NCBI GenBank assembly: GCA_947492185.1
Contig: CANLMR010000002.1
Span: 62,001 to 126,000, forward strand
Direction of reading: 5' to 3'
Origin: an uncultured Tenacibaculum sp.
GTDB lineage: Bacteria > Bacteroidota > Bacteroidia > Flavobacteriales > Flavobacteriaceae
DNA: 64,000 bases
Shown here: positions 7,522-15,263 of the stretch, in pieces
Position numbering within the stretch: position 1 is the first letter of the stretch
How the letters are laid out: each line of letters opens with the position of its first letter
Program-made: the position numbers and the translations under genes
The notes under the pieces: generated by a model
The model's database searches: none
What the model was told of the DNA's origin: nothing
The model's input: the letters and a program-made list of their open reading frames with translations, nothing else

Positions 7522-8580
7522 CTCGCTAGTACAGAAATTATTGAAGAAAAGAATTACTATCCTTTTGGACTACAACATAAAGGGTATAATGATACTACTT
7601 TAAGTATTGGAAACTCAACTGCGCAGAAGTTTGGGTATAATGGAGTTGAATATAACGAAAGTCTAGGATTGAATCTTCATGAAATGGACTTTAGACTTTA
7701 CGATCCAGCAATTGCTAGATTTAATGGAATAGATCCTGTTACACACCATTCATTTGGTACAAGTGTAGCGTTTGATAATAATCCAATTTTTTGGGCTGAT
7801 CCAAGTGGAGCAGATAGTGAGTCTTTTGAACAATATTGGAATAGACAAGTAGCTATTGATGAATCAAATCCTTCAGGTCCAGACACTTGGATAAAAAACA
7901 GAAAAACAGGCGAAGAAGTTTTTATTAATGATGGATATGAATTTGGACATATAACACTTTCTGACGGACAGTTTAAAGCCGTTTTAGAAAATGCGGTATC
8001 AAAAGGGCCTGAATCAGCTTTTTCTCCTCTTTGGAGTAATGTTGATTGGAAAACATATTGGCAATGGGTATTGGTAGCTTCAATTGAGAATACATATAAA
8101 AATACTAAGAAAGCACTATCAATAGTAGCACAAGAGTTAATAGTCCAAGGTGTAGCATATTTAGCTTTTAGAGGTGTAGGAAGAACATTGCCTAAAGCTG
8201 TTTTTACTAATGCTGCAAAAGCTAATTCTGGGGCAAAACTCTTACCGCAAGGTATGGTTCCTAATGCTGGAGGTAAGATTGTATCATTTACAACAGAGGA
8301 ATCATCTATTTATTACAGAGTTTATTCTTCAAATCCAAATGGTGGTGCATTCCTAACAAAAACACGCCCTAAATCTAGAGCATTTGCTAGAGAAGGTTTG
8401 GCATTACCAGAGCAATATAATACTGCTACTCATATCCAGCAAGTTACTGTGCCAGCTGGTGTAACTTTACAAAGATCTCGTGCATTACCAGCTTTTGGAA
8501 AAAGAGGTGGACTAGAGCAATTTCAAATCTTGAATCGTGATTCTAGGATAATTTTTAATCCTGGAATTCTTTTTAATTAA
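7522..8580 (+). CDS. Headless RHS core plus second toxin-like tip (orphan cassette)
   Basis: The frame opens right after a stop codon (TAA, 7519-7521) and lacks a convincing start; the TTG at 7669 falls inside a conserved RHS motif (LGLNLHEMD). From 7528 the codons match the RHS core of the complete gene (STEIIEEKNYYPFGLQHK, ARFNGIDP, NPIFWADPSGAD). The tip after DPSGAD is unrelated to the first tip. It carries a central hydrophobic stretch and a C-terminal domain with YYRVYSSNPNGGAFLT, GLALPEQYN, VTVPAGVTLQ and PAFGKRGGLEQF. That pattern (Leu-Pro/Asn, then Pro-Ala-Gly, then FGxxGGxxQ) resembles NAD-consuming TNT or ART-like toxins; this is tentative. It probably stays silent unless recombined onto the RHS gene. 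Confidence 0.8.
   Translation, partial: LASTEIIEEKNYYPFGLQHKGYNDTTLSIGNSTAQKFGYNGVEYNESLGLNLHEMDFRLYDPAIARFNGIDPVTHHSFGTSVAFDNNPIFWADPSGADSESFEQYWNRQVAIDESNPSGPDTWIKNRKTGEEVFINDGYEFGHITLSDGQFKAVLENAVSKGPESAFSPLWSNVDWKTYWQWVLVASIENTYKNTKKALSIVAQELIVQGVAYLAFRGVGRTLPKAVFTNAAKANSGAKLLPQGMVPNAGGKIVSFTTEESSIYYRVYSSNPNGGAFLTKTRPKSRAFAREGLALPEQYNTATHIQQVTVPAGVTLQRSRALPAFGKRGGLEQFQILNRDSRIIFNPGILFN
7528..7634 (+). repeat. RHS core direct repeat, copy 2
   Basis: Copy of 857-963 with one difference. The similarity starts abruptly at AGTACAGAAATTATT; upstream, only a short stretch with an indel (ATGGTGT at 7512) recalls the complete gene. This is the point where the headless cassette was cut or could be joined. 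Confidence 0.93.
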
Positions 8581-8591
8581 TAAATAAGTAT

Positions 8592-8933
8592 ATGAAGGTT
8601 ATTTGTGAATATTTAAAAAACGAATTCGTCTTTGATTCAACTAAATCAAATTCAAATAAAGTCAAAATTAATATTAATTGTGAAATTATAGATATAGATT
8701 ATAATTCTATAATTAACACACAGTTTTCAGGAGGAAACATAAAAGATGAATTTGAAGATTTAAAAAGTTTTTTGAATTTAGGAATTTATTCAAAATCGCC
8801 TTGTGGTGGGTTTATTAATTTTTATTCAATAACTGGTAGTTGTGGAGGAAAATATATTCTTTTTTCAGGAGTTAAAGAAGCCTCTAACTCTCATTACATA
8901 GTAACAATACATAAAATATTGGGTAATGGGTAG
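8592..8933 (+). CDS. Putative immunity protein for the second RHS tip
   Basis: 113 residues, soluble, no signal peptide, starting 11 bases after the tip stop codon. It contains paired glycines and cysteines (KSPCGGFINFY, TGSCGGKYILFSG) in the C-terminal half and a beta-rich pattern. It is unrelated in sequence to the first immunity candidate, as expected for a different toxin. Function is inferred from position only. Confidence 0.65.
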   Translation: MKVICEYLKNEFVFDSTKSNSNKVKININCEIIDIDYNSIINTQFSGGNIKDEFEDLKSFLNLGIYSKSPCGGFINFYSITGSCGGKYILFSGVKEASNSHYIVTIHKILGNG

Positions 8934-9045
8934 TGTAGTAAACTGGTGCTTATCAATGCTGAGAGAAAAATGATTTTGAAAATCAGTTAATTATAAAATA
9001 TATACCGTCCAACATGGGCGCGGCACTCTCTATTTAAAACCACGA

Positions 9046-9121
9046 CCCCAGTTGGCGCGAGTATGTCAAAGTAACGGCTAGTGCCCCAGTTGGCGCGGGA
9101 ATGTCAGAGTAACGGCTAGCG
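9046..9121 (+). repeat. Two tandem 38-bp repeats
   Basis: Units 9046-9083 and 9084-9121 both start CCCCAGTTGGCGCG and end TAACGGCTAG. They look like deletion derivatives of the REP-like element (CCAGTT joined to GGCGCGAGTATG without the hairpin centre). Confidence 0.75.
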
Positions 9122-9178
9122 CAAGAATCTTTCTTGTGCCGTTTATGAGTAAGTAACTAGAAATTTACTATTATATAT

Positions 9179-9213
9179 AACCACGTTATTTTTTAGGTAG
9201 CGTGGTTTTTTGG
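9179..9213 (+). terminator. Terminator-like hairpin behind the second cassette
   Basis: AACCACG, 15-base loop, CGTGGTT and a T run. A related copy at 9552-9585 (AACCACG ... CGTG and eight T) lies within the second MITE-like unit. The gap 8934-9814 contains only such repeats and no gene. Confidence 0.6.
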
Positions 9214-9293
9214 TTTTTAGGATAGTTGTTTTTTAATTTCCTTTTGAAAGACAAAGGCTTTTAGCATTGCTTTTATACTATTAATATCTTCCC

Positions 9294-9451
9294 AGCTCCC
9301 GCCAGTTTGTAACTGGTGGCGAGTATGAGTAAGCAAAACACGTTATATCAAAACCACAACAAAAAGGTTTTATAGAGTAAATAATAATTCAAGAAGATGT
9401 ACTTATGTGCATTTACTATTACCACCAGTTGTAAACTGGCGGGAGCGCAAG
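9294..9451. repeat. MITE-like unit 1 with REP-like ends
   Basis: The unit starts with AGCTCCCGCCAGTT and ends with its inverse, AAACTGGCGGGAGC; each end forms a hairpin (copy B 9299-9319, copy C 9422-9442). The inner bases match 2296-2415 behind the first RHS tip. There is no open reading frame, so it would need enzymes from elsewhere to move. Confidence 0.7.
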
Positions 9452-9486
9452 AACCTATTGAAAAAAGATAAGATTCCGCATTCCCT

Positions 9487-9627
9487 AGCTCCCGCTAGTC
9501 TGTGACTAGTGGCGTTTACGAGTAAGTAACTAGAATTTTAATATTATATATAACCACGTTATTTGTATAGATAGCGTGTTTTTTTGTTTTATTATCACCA
9601 CCAGTTATAAACTGGCGGGAGCGCAAG
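9487..9627. repeat. MITE-like unit 2 with REP-like ends
   Basis: The left hairpin is CCGCTAGTC, TGT, GACTAGTGG (copy D, 9492-9512); the right one is CCACCAGTT, ATA, AACTGGCGG (copy E, 9598-9618). Compared with copies A and B, copy D changes both partners of two stem pairs, so the stem is kept by compensating changes. Confidence 0.7.
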
Positions 9628-9756
9628 TTTGTAATTATTGAAAACATCATTACGAGTGAGGTACAAAATATTACTTCATTTCATTCTATTTCTCCCGGTC
9701 CCTATATTTCGGGACGATACCTAATGACTATATATTCATTAGTTTATAAACAACAA

Positions 9757-9788
9757 AACCACCTCAAATCCTAAGATTTTTGGTGGTT
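9757..9788 (-). terminator. Terminator of the VWA lipoprotein gene
   Basis: On the minus strand, AACCACC (complement of 9782-9788) pairs with GGTGGTT (complement of 9757-9763) and is followed by a T-rich tail. It lies 27 bases past the VWA gene stop. Confidence 0.6.
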
Positions 9789-9814
9789 CTACTCAAAATC
9801 CCCAAGCAAACTTA

Positions 9815-10993
9815 TTATTCCTTTTTCGCTTGTTTTTTTAATACATCAACAACCTTTTCACTAAATGATGTTTGTTCTGATGTAGCCAACTCTTTCTTTT
9901 TCTGTTTAATAAATTGCTTTCTTTTTTCAGACAATTCTTTTAATTCTTTTTCCTTTTCTTTTCGCTCTTTTTTTAATTTTTCTAAAGCAACTTTTATTTC
10001 GGTTTTACTTTTTCCTTTTAACTCTTTAGGTAATTCTTCTTCTGCAATTTCTTCTACACTTACTTTTCCATCTGCATAATCATTTACAATTTCTTTATTT
10101 CCCATCCACGATTTTTTTCCCGATTTACTCATTTTATATGTAGCTCTGGCACTGTTCGAGGTTTTTGAACTTTTTTCATATACAGCCATAGATTTTGCTT
10201 TTTTATCGTAATTCACAGCTTGTTCCGCTTCATTACCATAATACATTCTAGATTTATCTATAGATTGTGAAACTTTATAAATATCATCATCATAAGGTGT
10301 TGCAATTACAATATCAGAAGCATGCTGATCTAACTGCATAAACTCTCCGTTAGTACAACTCGCCATTTTCTTAAAATGTGGAATAGCACTTCTACAGCTT
10401 GTTCCCAATTTAATAGTATTGATAATGATTCCTTTTTTAGCTGCTTTTTTACAGCTTTCAGTATATTTTACATCATCTTGATAATCCATATGCGGAGGAC
10501 AATCTCCAACTACAAAAATAGTTCTGTATGTTTTTGATTTGTTTGACCATTTCATATCGGTAACCGCTTCATTTAATGCCTGATTTACACTTTCTGGAGT
10601 ATCACCACCACCAGCAGCTTCAATTTCCAGTAAATCTGAGTATACTTCGTCTAAATCAGTAGTTAATGGAATTTGTTTGGTTACAAAACCATCTCCGCGA
10701 TCTCTATAAAATACCATTCCTAATTTTAAAGATTCTACATCACTACTTTGTGTTAATTCAGAAACAATGTCCCAAATTTTTTCTTTAGCAGTTCCAATTA
10801 ATCCGCTCATACTTCCTGTAGCATCTAAACAAAACACAATCTCAACATCTTTAGTTTTAGATTTAACCATAGGATTTTCTTTATTTTCACTGGCATAAGC
10901 AGTAATTACTACTTCATCAGTTTTTTTCTTTACATTGTTCTTACAACTTACCGTTCCAAAAGATAACAATGCGATACATATTAATTTATTCAT
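9815..10993 (-). CDS. VWA domain lipoprotein
   Basis: 392 residues from the ATG at 10993; the reading frame continues upstream to 11080, but this Met starts a lipoprotein signal (MNKLICIALLSFGTVSC). A von Willebrand factor A domain covers about residues 45-245 and begins VEIVFCLDATGSMSG, a MIDAS-like D-x-T-x-S metal site; AAGGGDTPESVNQAL carries the later Thr/Asp. The C-terminal quarter is a Lys/Glu-rich coiled coil (EKLKKERKEKEKELKELSEK). It is probably anchored in a membrane and binds a protein partner through the metal site. It stands alone, with a terminator and repeats on its sides. Confidence 0.85.
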   Translation of the reverse strand: MNKLICIALLSFGTVSCKNNVKKKTDEVVITAYASENKENPMVKSKTKDVEIVFCLDATGSMSGLIGTAKEKIWDIVSELTQSSDVESLKLGMVFYRDRGDGFVTKQIPLTTDLDEVYSDLLEIEAAGGGDTPESVNQALNEAVTDMKWSNKSKTYRTIFVVGDCPPHMDYQDDVKYTESCKKAAKKGIIINTIKLGTSCRSAIPHFKKMASCTNGEFMQLDQHASDIVIATPYDDDIYKVSQSIDKSRMYYGNEAEQAVNYDKKAKSMAVYEKSSKTSNSARATYKMSKSGKKSWMGNKEIVNDYADGKVSVEEIAEEELPKELKGKSKTEIKVALEKLKKERKEKEKELKELSEKRKQFIKQKKKELATSEQTSFSEKVVDVLKKQAKKE

Positions 10994-11093
10994 CTTTTTT
11001 TTCTTCAAAACTATACCGATACTACTTGTAAAACAATAACCAGTGAGTAACTGAACTGTTTTATTGAGTGAATGAGACAAATTAGTTTGGGAA

Positions 11094-11620
11094 CGTCATT
11101 ACGAAACTAATAAAGCTGAAGTAATCTGTTTATGTTTTACTTTTACTGTCATTCCTGTGGAAAAGGGAATCTAAACGAACTTAGATCAAAGTATTAAAGA
11201 TTGCCACAAAAACGGCACTTCTTTTCGTTTTCTCGCAATGACGTTTTATTTCGTCATTACGAAGCAAGAATAGCTGAAGTAATCTGTTTATTTGCTTTTG
11301 AATTTACTTTTACTGTCATTCCCGTGAAAACGGAAATCTAAAAGAACTTAGGTTAAAGTATAAAGATTGCTACAATAACGGCACTTCTTTTCGTTTTCTC
11401 GCAATGACGTTTTATTTCGTCATTACGAAGCTATTGAAGCTGAAGTAATCTTTTTATTTGCTTTTGAATTTACTTTTACTATCATTCCCGTGAAAACGGG
11501 AATCTAAAAGAACTTAGGTTAAAGAGTATAAAGATTGCCACAAAAACGGCACTTCTTTCGTTTTCTCGCAATGACGTTTTATTTTGTCATTACAAAGCTA
11601 GTAAAGCTGAAGTAATCTTT
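11094..11620. repeat. Tandem array of about 160-167 bp interspersed repeats
   Basis: Units start at 11094, 11252, 11418 and 11585 (last one partial), each opening with CGTCATTACGAAG or a near match. Inside each are a hairpin of the ATTCCCGT/ACGGGAAT type (perfect at 11484-11503) and the half-sites AAGATTGC and CGCAATGACG. These are the 'GTCATTGCGAG'-type palindromic elements found between genes in many bacteria. The stretch 10994-11666 holds no gene. Confidence 0.85.
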
Positions 11621-11666
11621 TTATTAGTTAATGTTATGAGTAATTAAAGGAACTTAAAGCAATCTT

Positions 11667-12572
11667 TTAAAGGTGTATTAAAAGCTCAATTTTTTGAATA
11701 ATAGTAGTTATATCTTCTTGAAAATCGAACCAAATGGTATTTTGATCTCTTTTAAACCAAGTAAGTTGACGCTTAGCAAAACGGCGTGTATTTTTCTTAA
11801 TTTCAGAAACCGCAAAATCTAATTCCCAATTACCGTCGAAGTATTCAAATAGTTCTCGGTAGCCAACCGTTTGTAGTGCGTTTAGTTTTTTATGAGGATA
11901 TAAAGCTTTGGCTTCTTCCAAAAGCCCGTTTTCCATCATAATATCAACACGACGATTAATTCTATCGTATATAATTTCACGATCTGCAGTTAAACCAATT
12001 TTTATGGTGTTAAAATTACGTTGTTTTTTTTCTTTATTGATAAAAGAAGAGTAGGGAAGTCCTGTTCCAATACAAATTTCTAATGCTCTGATAACTCTGT
12101 GTGGATTATCAATAGCAATCGTTTTATAAGTAGTAAGATCCAATTCTTTTAATTTACGTTGTAAAGAACCAATTCCGTTAGTATGTAATTCTTCCGTTAG
12201 TATTTCTCTAATTTTAGGATCAATATCTGGGAAGTAATCGAATCCTTTTACAACAGCATCTACATATAAACCACTTCCACCAACCATAATTTGTGTTGGG
12301 TTCTTTTCAAATAATTCATCTAACTTTTGCAACGCATCTTTTTCAAAACTTCCTACATTATAATCATCAAAAACACTTCTATTTTGAATAAAATGATGTG
12401 TAGCAGCGGCTAGTTCATCTTTATCAGGAACAGCGGTGCCAATACACATTTCTTTATAAAACTGTCTAGAATCACACGATATAATGTCTGATGTAAAATG
12501 TTGTGCTAATTGAATACTGAGTGCAGTTTTTCCAATCGCAGTAGGTCCCACAATGGTTATTAAGTTATTCAT
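11667..12572 (-). CDS. miaA: tRNA dimethylallyltransferase
   Basis: 301 residues, usual length. It adds a dimethylallyl group to A37 of tRNAs that read U-starting codons. The N-terminal P-loop reads IVGPTAIGKTALS, followed by the substrate loop DSRQFYKEMCIGT; DNPHRVIRALEI and the C-terminal KRQLTWFKRD motif are typical. The start codon overlaps the stop of the upstream potassium channel gene by one base, so the two are probably translated together. Confidence 0.97.
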   Translation of the reverse strand: MNNLITIVGPTAIGKTALSIQLAQHFTSDIISCDSRQFYKEMCIGTAVPDKDELAAATHHFIQNRSVFDDYNVGSFEKDALQKLDELFEKNPTQIMVGGSGLYVDAVVKGFDYFPDIDPKIREILTEELHTNGIGSLQRKLKELDLTTYKTIAIDNPHRVIRALEICIGTGLPYSSFINKEKKQRNFNTIKIGLTADREIIYDRINRRVDIMMENGLLEEAKALYPHKKLNALQTVGYRELFEYFDGNWELDFAVSEIKKNTRRFAKRQLTWFKRDQNTIWFDFQEDITTIIQKIELLIHL

Positions 12573-13396
12573 TATTCATGCAATTTATTTCCACAATGAT
12601 AACAAAATATAGCATCATCATCATGTCCTTCGGTAGCGCAATGTGGGCAAGATTGTGTATTTAAATCAATCTCACTATTTTTTGAAATTTCTGAAGATAC
12701 TATTCCGGTTGGAATAGCAATAATTGCATAACCCAATATCATTATAGCACTTGCTATAAATTGACCTACAGGAGTAGCAGGAGCAATATCTCCATATCCA
12801 ACAGTTGTTAAGGTAACAATAGCCCAGTATACACTACGAGGAATACTAGTAAAACCATTTTCAGCCCCTTCAATTAAATACATAAAAGAACCTAAAATGA
12901 TACAGATAATTAATACAAAAAATAAAAATACTGATATACGAGCTCTACTAGCTTTTAAAGCTCTCATTAAATGTTGAGATTCACCAATAAAACGGGCTAA
13001 TTTTAATACTCTAAAAACTCTTAATAATCGTAAAGCTCTTAATGCAACTAAACTGTGTGTGCCAATAAAAATTAGGGATAAATATTTGGGTATAGTTGAT
13101 AAGAAATCAATTAATCCATAAAAACTAAAAATATATTTTGTGGGTTTATTGATTGAAACAATTCGTAAAATATATTCTAAAGTAAATAGAATAGTAATTA
13201 CCCATTCTGCTATATTTAATTCTGTTTTATATTGTTCTCCTATCGGATTAACACTTTCAAGCATTACTAAAGCAATACTTACAATAATGGCTACCAAAAG
13301 AATAACATCAAAGAGCTTTCCTGCAGGAGTATCCGCTTCATAAATAATTTCATGAAGTTTCTTTTTCCAATTTGATTGTGATTGATTTTTAGCCAA
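12572..13396 (-). CDS. Voltage-gated potassium channel with C-terminal zinc ribbon
   Basis: 274 residues with six transmembrane segments. The S4 sensor carries repeated Arg (ALRALRLLRVFRVLKLARF), and the pore loop has the selectivity filter TTVGYGDIAP. The tail ends with a small zinc-ribbon-like motif, CPHC then CYHC, which is unusual on a channel and could be a regulatory module. The gene is directly upstream of miaA with a one-base overlap, so it probably shares its transcript. Confidence 0.93.
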   Translation of the reverse strand: MAKNQSQSNWKKKLHEIIYEADTPAGKLFDVILLVAIIVSIALVMLESVNPIGEQYKTELNIAEWVITILFTLEYILRIVSINKPTKYIFSFYGLIDFLSTIPKYLSLIFIGTHSLVALRALRLLRVFRVLKLARFIGESQHLMRALKASRARISVFLFFVLIICIILGSFMYLIEGAENGFTSIPRSVYWAIVTLTTVGYGDIAPATPVGQFIASAIMILGYAIIAIPTGIVSSEISKNSEIDLNTQSCPHCATEGHDDDAIFCYHCGNKLHE

Positions 13397-13419
13397 AGTA
13401 CTTTGTTATATAAGCAATA

Positions 13420-14517
13420 TTACAAATTATTTTCTAGTTCAAAGCGTTCTATTTTTTCAACAGAATTATTCAATAAATAATTTTTAACTATCGTTTTTGC
13501 CAAAGATTTATTTTCTACTAGTGTTAGTAGGTTTTTAAGAATATCTAATTGATTTCTTTGATATGATAAGTTGGTGAAAGCATATCCAATAACATCATTC
13601 CTTTCTACAAGAATAATTAAATTTTCCTCTGGAATTCTACCTTTTTCAATTATGATAAAATGATCGTGATTGAAATTTAAATGTGTAAGTTTTCGTTTAC
13701 GAATTAAATTATATTTTGGTTTAATATTTTCTAAATCTAAATAATATTTTAATCTGGTAAACAGTTGATTACCTGTTTCTTCATACGACACAGAATCAAC
13801 TTTATCTTTAATTTTTTGTGCTCTTTTATTATCTTTTAAAAATAACTTATTGACTTCGAGTTTAATATTTTTTCCTCTTCCAATAAATATAATATTTCCA
13901 TTTTCATTATGTACATAAAATACTCCTTCACGTTCAGGAAGTTCATCAAGTATACTTTTTAATTTTAATTTATAATTTCGGTTGTCAATAAACTTAATTG
14001 TTCTTTGTACTATATTTTTGTTTAAATCTTTATCTAACAAAAGTTTAAATAGCTTTACAGTAGCTAAGGCGTCTCCATTAGCTCTATGACGATCAGTAAC
14101 CGGTATTCCAAGTGATCTACATAGTTTTCCTAAACTATACGAATCTTGATTGGGAATTAATTTTTTACTTAATTGAACAGTACATAAAGTATCACGAGTA
14201 TATTCATACCCCAATCTATTATATTCTGTTCTTAATATTCTATAATCAAAATCGGCATTATGAGCAATAATTACACAATCTTTAGTAATTTCAATTATTC
14301 GTTTAGCAACTTCATGAAATTTAGGGGCATTACGCAACATTTTGTTGTTAATTCCAGTAAGTTTAACAACAAATTCTTGAATTTCCTTTTCAGGATTAAC
14401 AAGAGATATAAATTGATCTATAATTGTGTGGCCATCATATTTATATATGGCTATTTCAGTAATCCCTTCTTCGTTAAATTTTCCTCCAGTAGTTTCAATA
14501 TCAACTATAGCGTACAT
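13420..14517 (-). CDS. DEDDh exonuclease (DnaQ-like) fused to a degenerate GIY-YIG domain
   Basis: 365 residues. The N-terminal exonuclease domain (about 1-170) has the DEDDh residues in AIVDIETTGG, IIAHNADFDYRIL and DRHRANGDALAT. The second part (about 190-290) resembles the UvrC/Cho GIY-YIG nuclease domain (LPEREGVFYVHNENGNIIFI), but GIY is GVF and YIG is FIG, so the nuclease Tyr seems lost. Such fusions are related to the polymerase III epsilon chain and act in DNA repair or proofreading. A strong Shine-Dalgarno sequence and a promoter box lie upstream. Confidence 0.9.
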   Translation of the reverse strand: MYAIVDIETTGGKFNEEGITEIAIYKYDGHTIIDQFISLVNPEKEIQEFVVKLTGINNKMLRNAPKFHEVAKRIIEITKDCVIIAHNADFDYRILRTEYNRLGYEYTRDTLCTVQLSKKLIPNQDSYSLGKLCRSLGIPVTDRHRANGDALATVKLFKLLLDKDLNKNIVQRTIKFIDNRNYKLKLKSILDELPEREGVFYVHNENGNIIFIGRGKNIKLEVNKLFLKDNKRAQKIKDKVDSVSYEETGNQLFTRLKYYLDLENIKPKYNLIRKRKLTHLNFNHDHFIIIEKGRIPEENLIILVERNDVIGYAFTNLSYQRNQLDILKNLLTLVENKSLAKTIVKNYLLNNSVEKIERFELENNL

Positions 14518-14523
14518 GTAGTT

Positions 14524-14531
14524 CCCTCCTT
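14524..14531 (-). promoter_or_regulatory. Strong Shine-Dalgarno sequence of the exonuclease gene
   Basis: AAGGAGGG on the minus strand, 6 bases before the start codon at 14517. Most other genes in the window have no such site, so this fixes the start. Confidence 0.75.
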
Positions 14532-14557
14532 GCTTTAATTAGTAGCTATGCAAGGGG

Positions 14558-14565
14558 CAAATATA
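14558..14565 (-). promoter_or_regulatory. Promoter -7 box (TATATTTG) of the exonuclease gene
   Basis: TATATTTG on the minus strand fits the Bacteroidetes -7 consensus TANNTTTG, about 40 bases before the start codon. Confidence 0.6.
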
Positions 14566-14594
14566 AGAAAATCAGAGAGCTAAATAAATAAAAG

Positions 14595-15263
14595 TTATAC
14601 AAAGTAATTTCGAGCTCCAAAAATAGAGCTTCCGATACGCACCATAGTACTTCCGCAATCTATTGCCAATTGGTAGTCTCCACTCATTCCCATAGACAAA
14701 ATTTCTAACTCAAAATTATTTTTTACTGTAGATTTAATGCTGTTGAAAAAAGAAGATAAAGACGAAAATTCATTTCGAAGTTGTTCTTGATTATCTGTAA
14801 AAGTGGCCATTCCCATTAATCCAACAACTTTAATATTTGTTAATTCAGAAAAGTTTTCATCATTTACAATTTGTTGAATATCATCAAACGAAAGTCCAAA
14901 TTTTGTTTCTTCTTCAGCAATTCTAGCTTGTAATAAACAATTAATTACACGATTGTGTTTTTTAGCTTGTTTATTAATTTCTTGAAGCGTTTTAAAACTA
15001 TCTACTCCATGAATTAAATTTACAAAGTGAGCCATGTATTTCACTTTATTTCGTTGCAAATGACCAATCATATGCCACTCGATATCTTTTGGCAACTCAT
15101 CATATTTAGTTACCATTTCTTGAACTTTATTTTCACCAAATACTCGTTGTCCTGCATCATAAGCTTCTTGTATATCTACTATAGGTTTGGTTTTAGAAAC
15201 TGCTACAAGAGTTACATGGTTAGGAATATGTTGTTGTATGTTTTTTAAATTTTCTTTTATCAT
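14595..15263 (-). CDS. YggS family pyridoxal phosphate homeostasis protein
   Basis: 222 residues, the usual length of the COG0325 family of PLP-binding proteins. The PLP-binding Lys is in VAVSKTKP; FGENKVQE, WHMIGHLQRNK and SMGMSGDYQLAI are family signatures. It balances free PLP in the cytoplasm. Its ATG overlaps the stop of the DUF1015 gene (ATGA), and the PLP enzyme SerC is encoded in the same run of genes. Confidence 0.95.
   Translation of the reverse strand: MIKENLKNIQQHIPNHVTLVAVSKTKPIVDIQEAYDAGQRVFGENKVQEMVTKYDELPKDIEWHMIGHLQRNKVKYMAHFVNLIHGVDSFKTLQEINKQAKKHNRVINCLLQARIAEEETKFGLSFDDIQQIVNDENFSELTNIKVVGLMGMATFTDNQEQLRNEFSSLSSFFNSIKSTVKNNFELEILSMGMSGDYQLAIDCGSTMVRIGSSIFGARNYFV

Noticed and set aside
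7669..7671. TTG at 7669 as a true start for the second RHS tip
   Set aside because: It falls inside the conserved LGLNLHEMD core motif, and core homology continues upstream to 7528 without a start codon, so the gene is headless rather than short.
2302..9627. CRISPR array in the repeat-rich RHS region
   Set aside because: The repeats vary in spacing, orientation and length, and there are no cas genes.
9780..10079. 99-residue plus-strand reading frame
   Set aside because: It lies opposite the lysine-rich coiled coil of the VWA gene and is Phe/Ser-rich, as expected for the antisense of a Lys/Glu-rich stretch.
11094..11620. Small genes in the tandem repeat array
   Set aside because: All three frames on both strands are broken by stops, and the units are built of palindromes.
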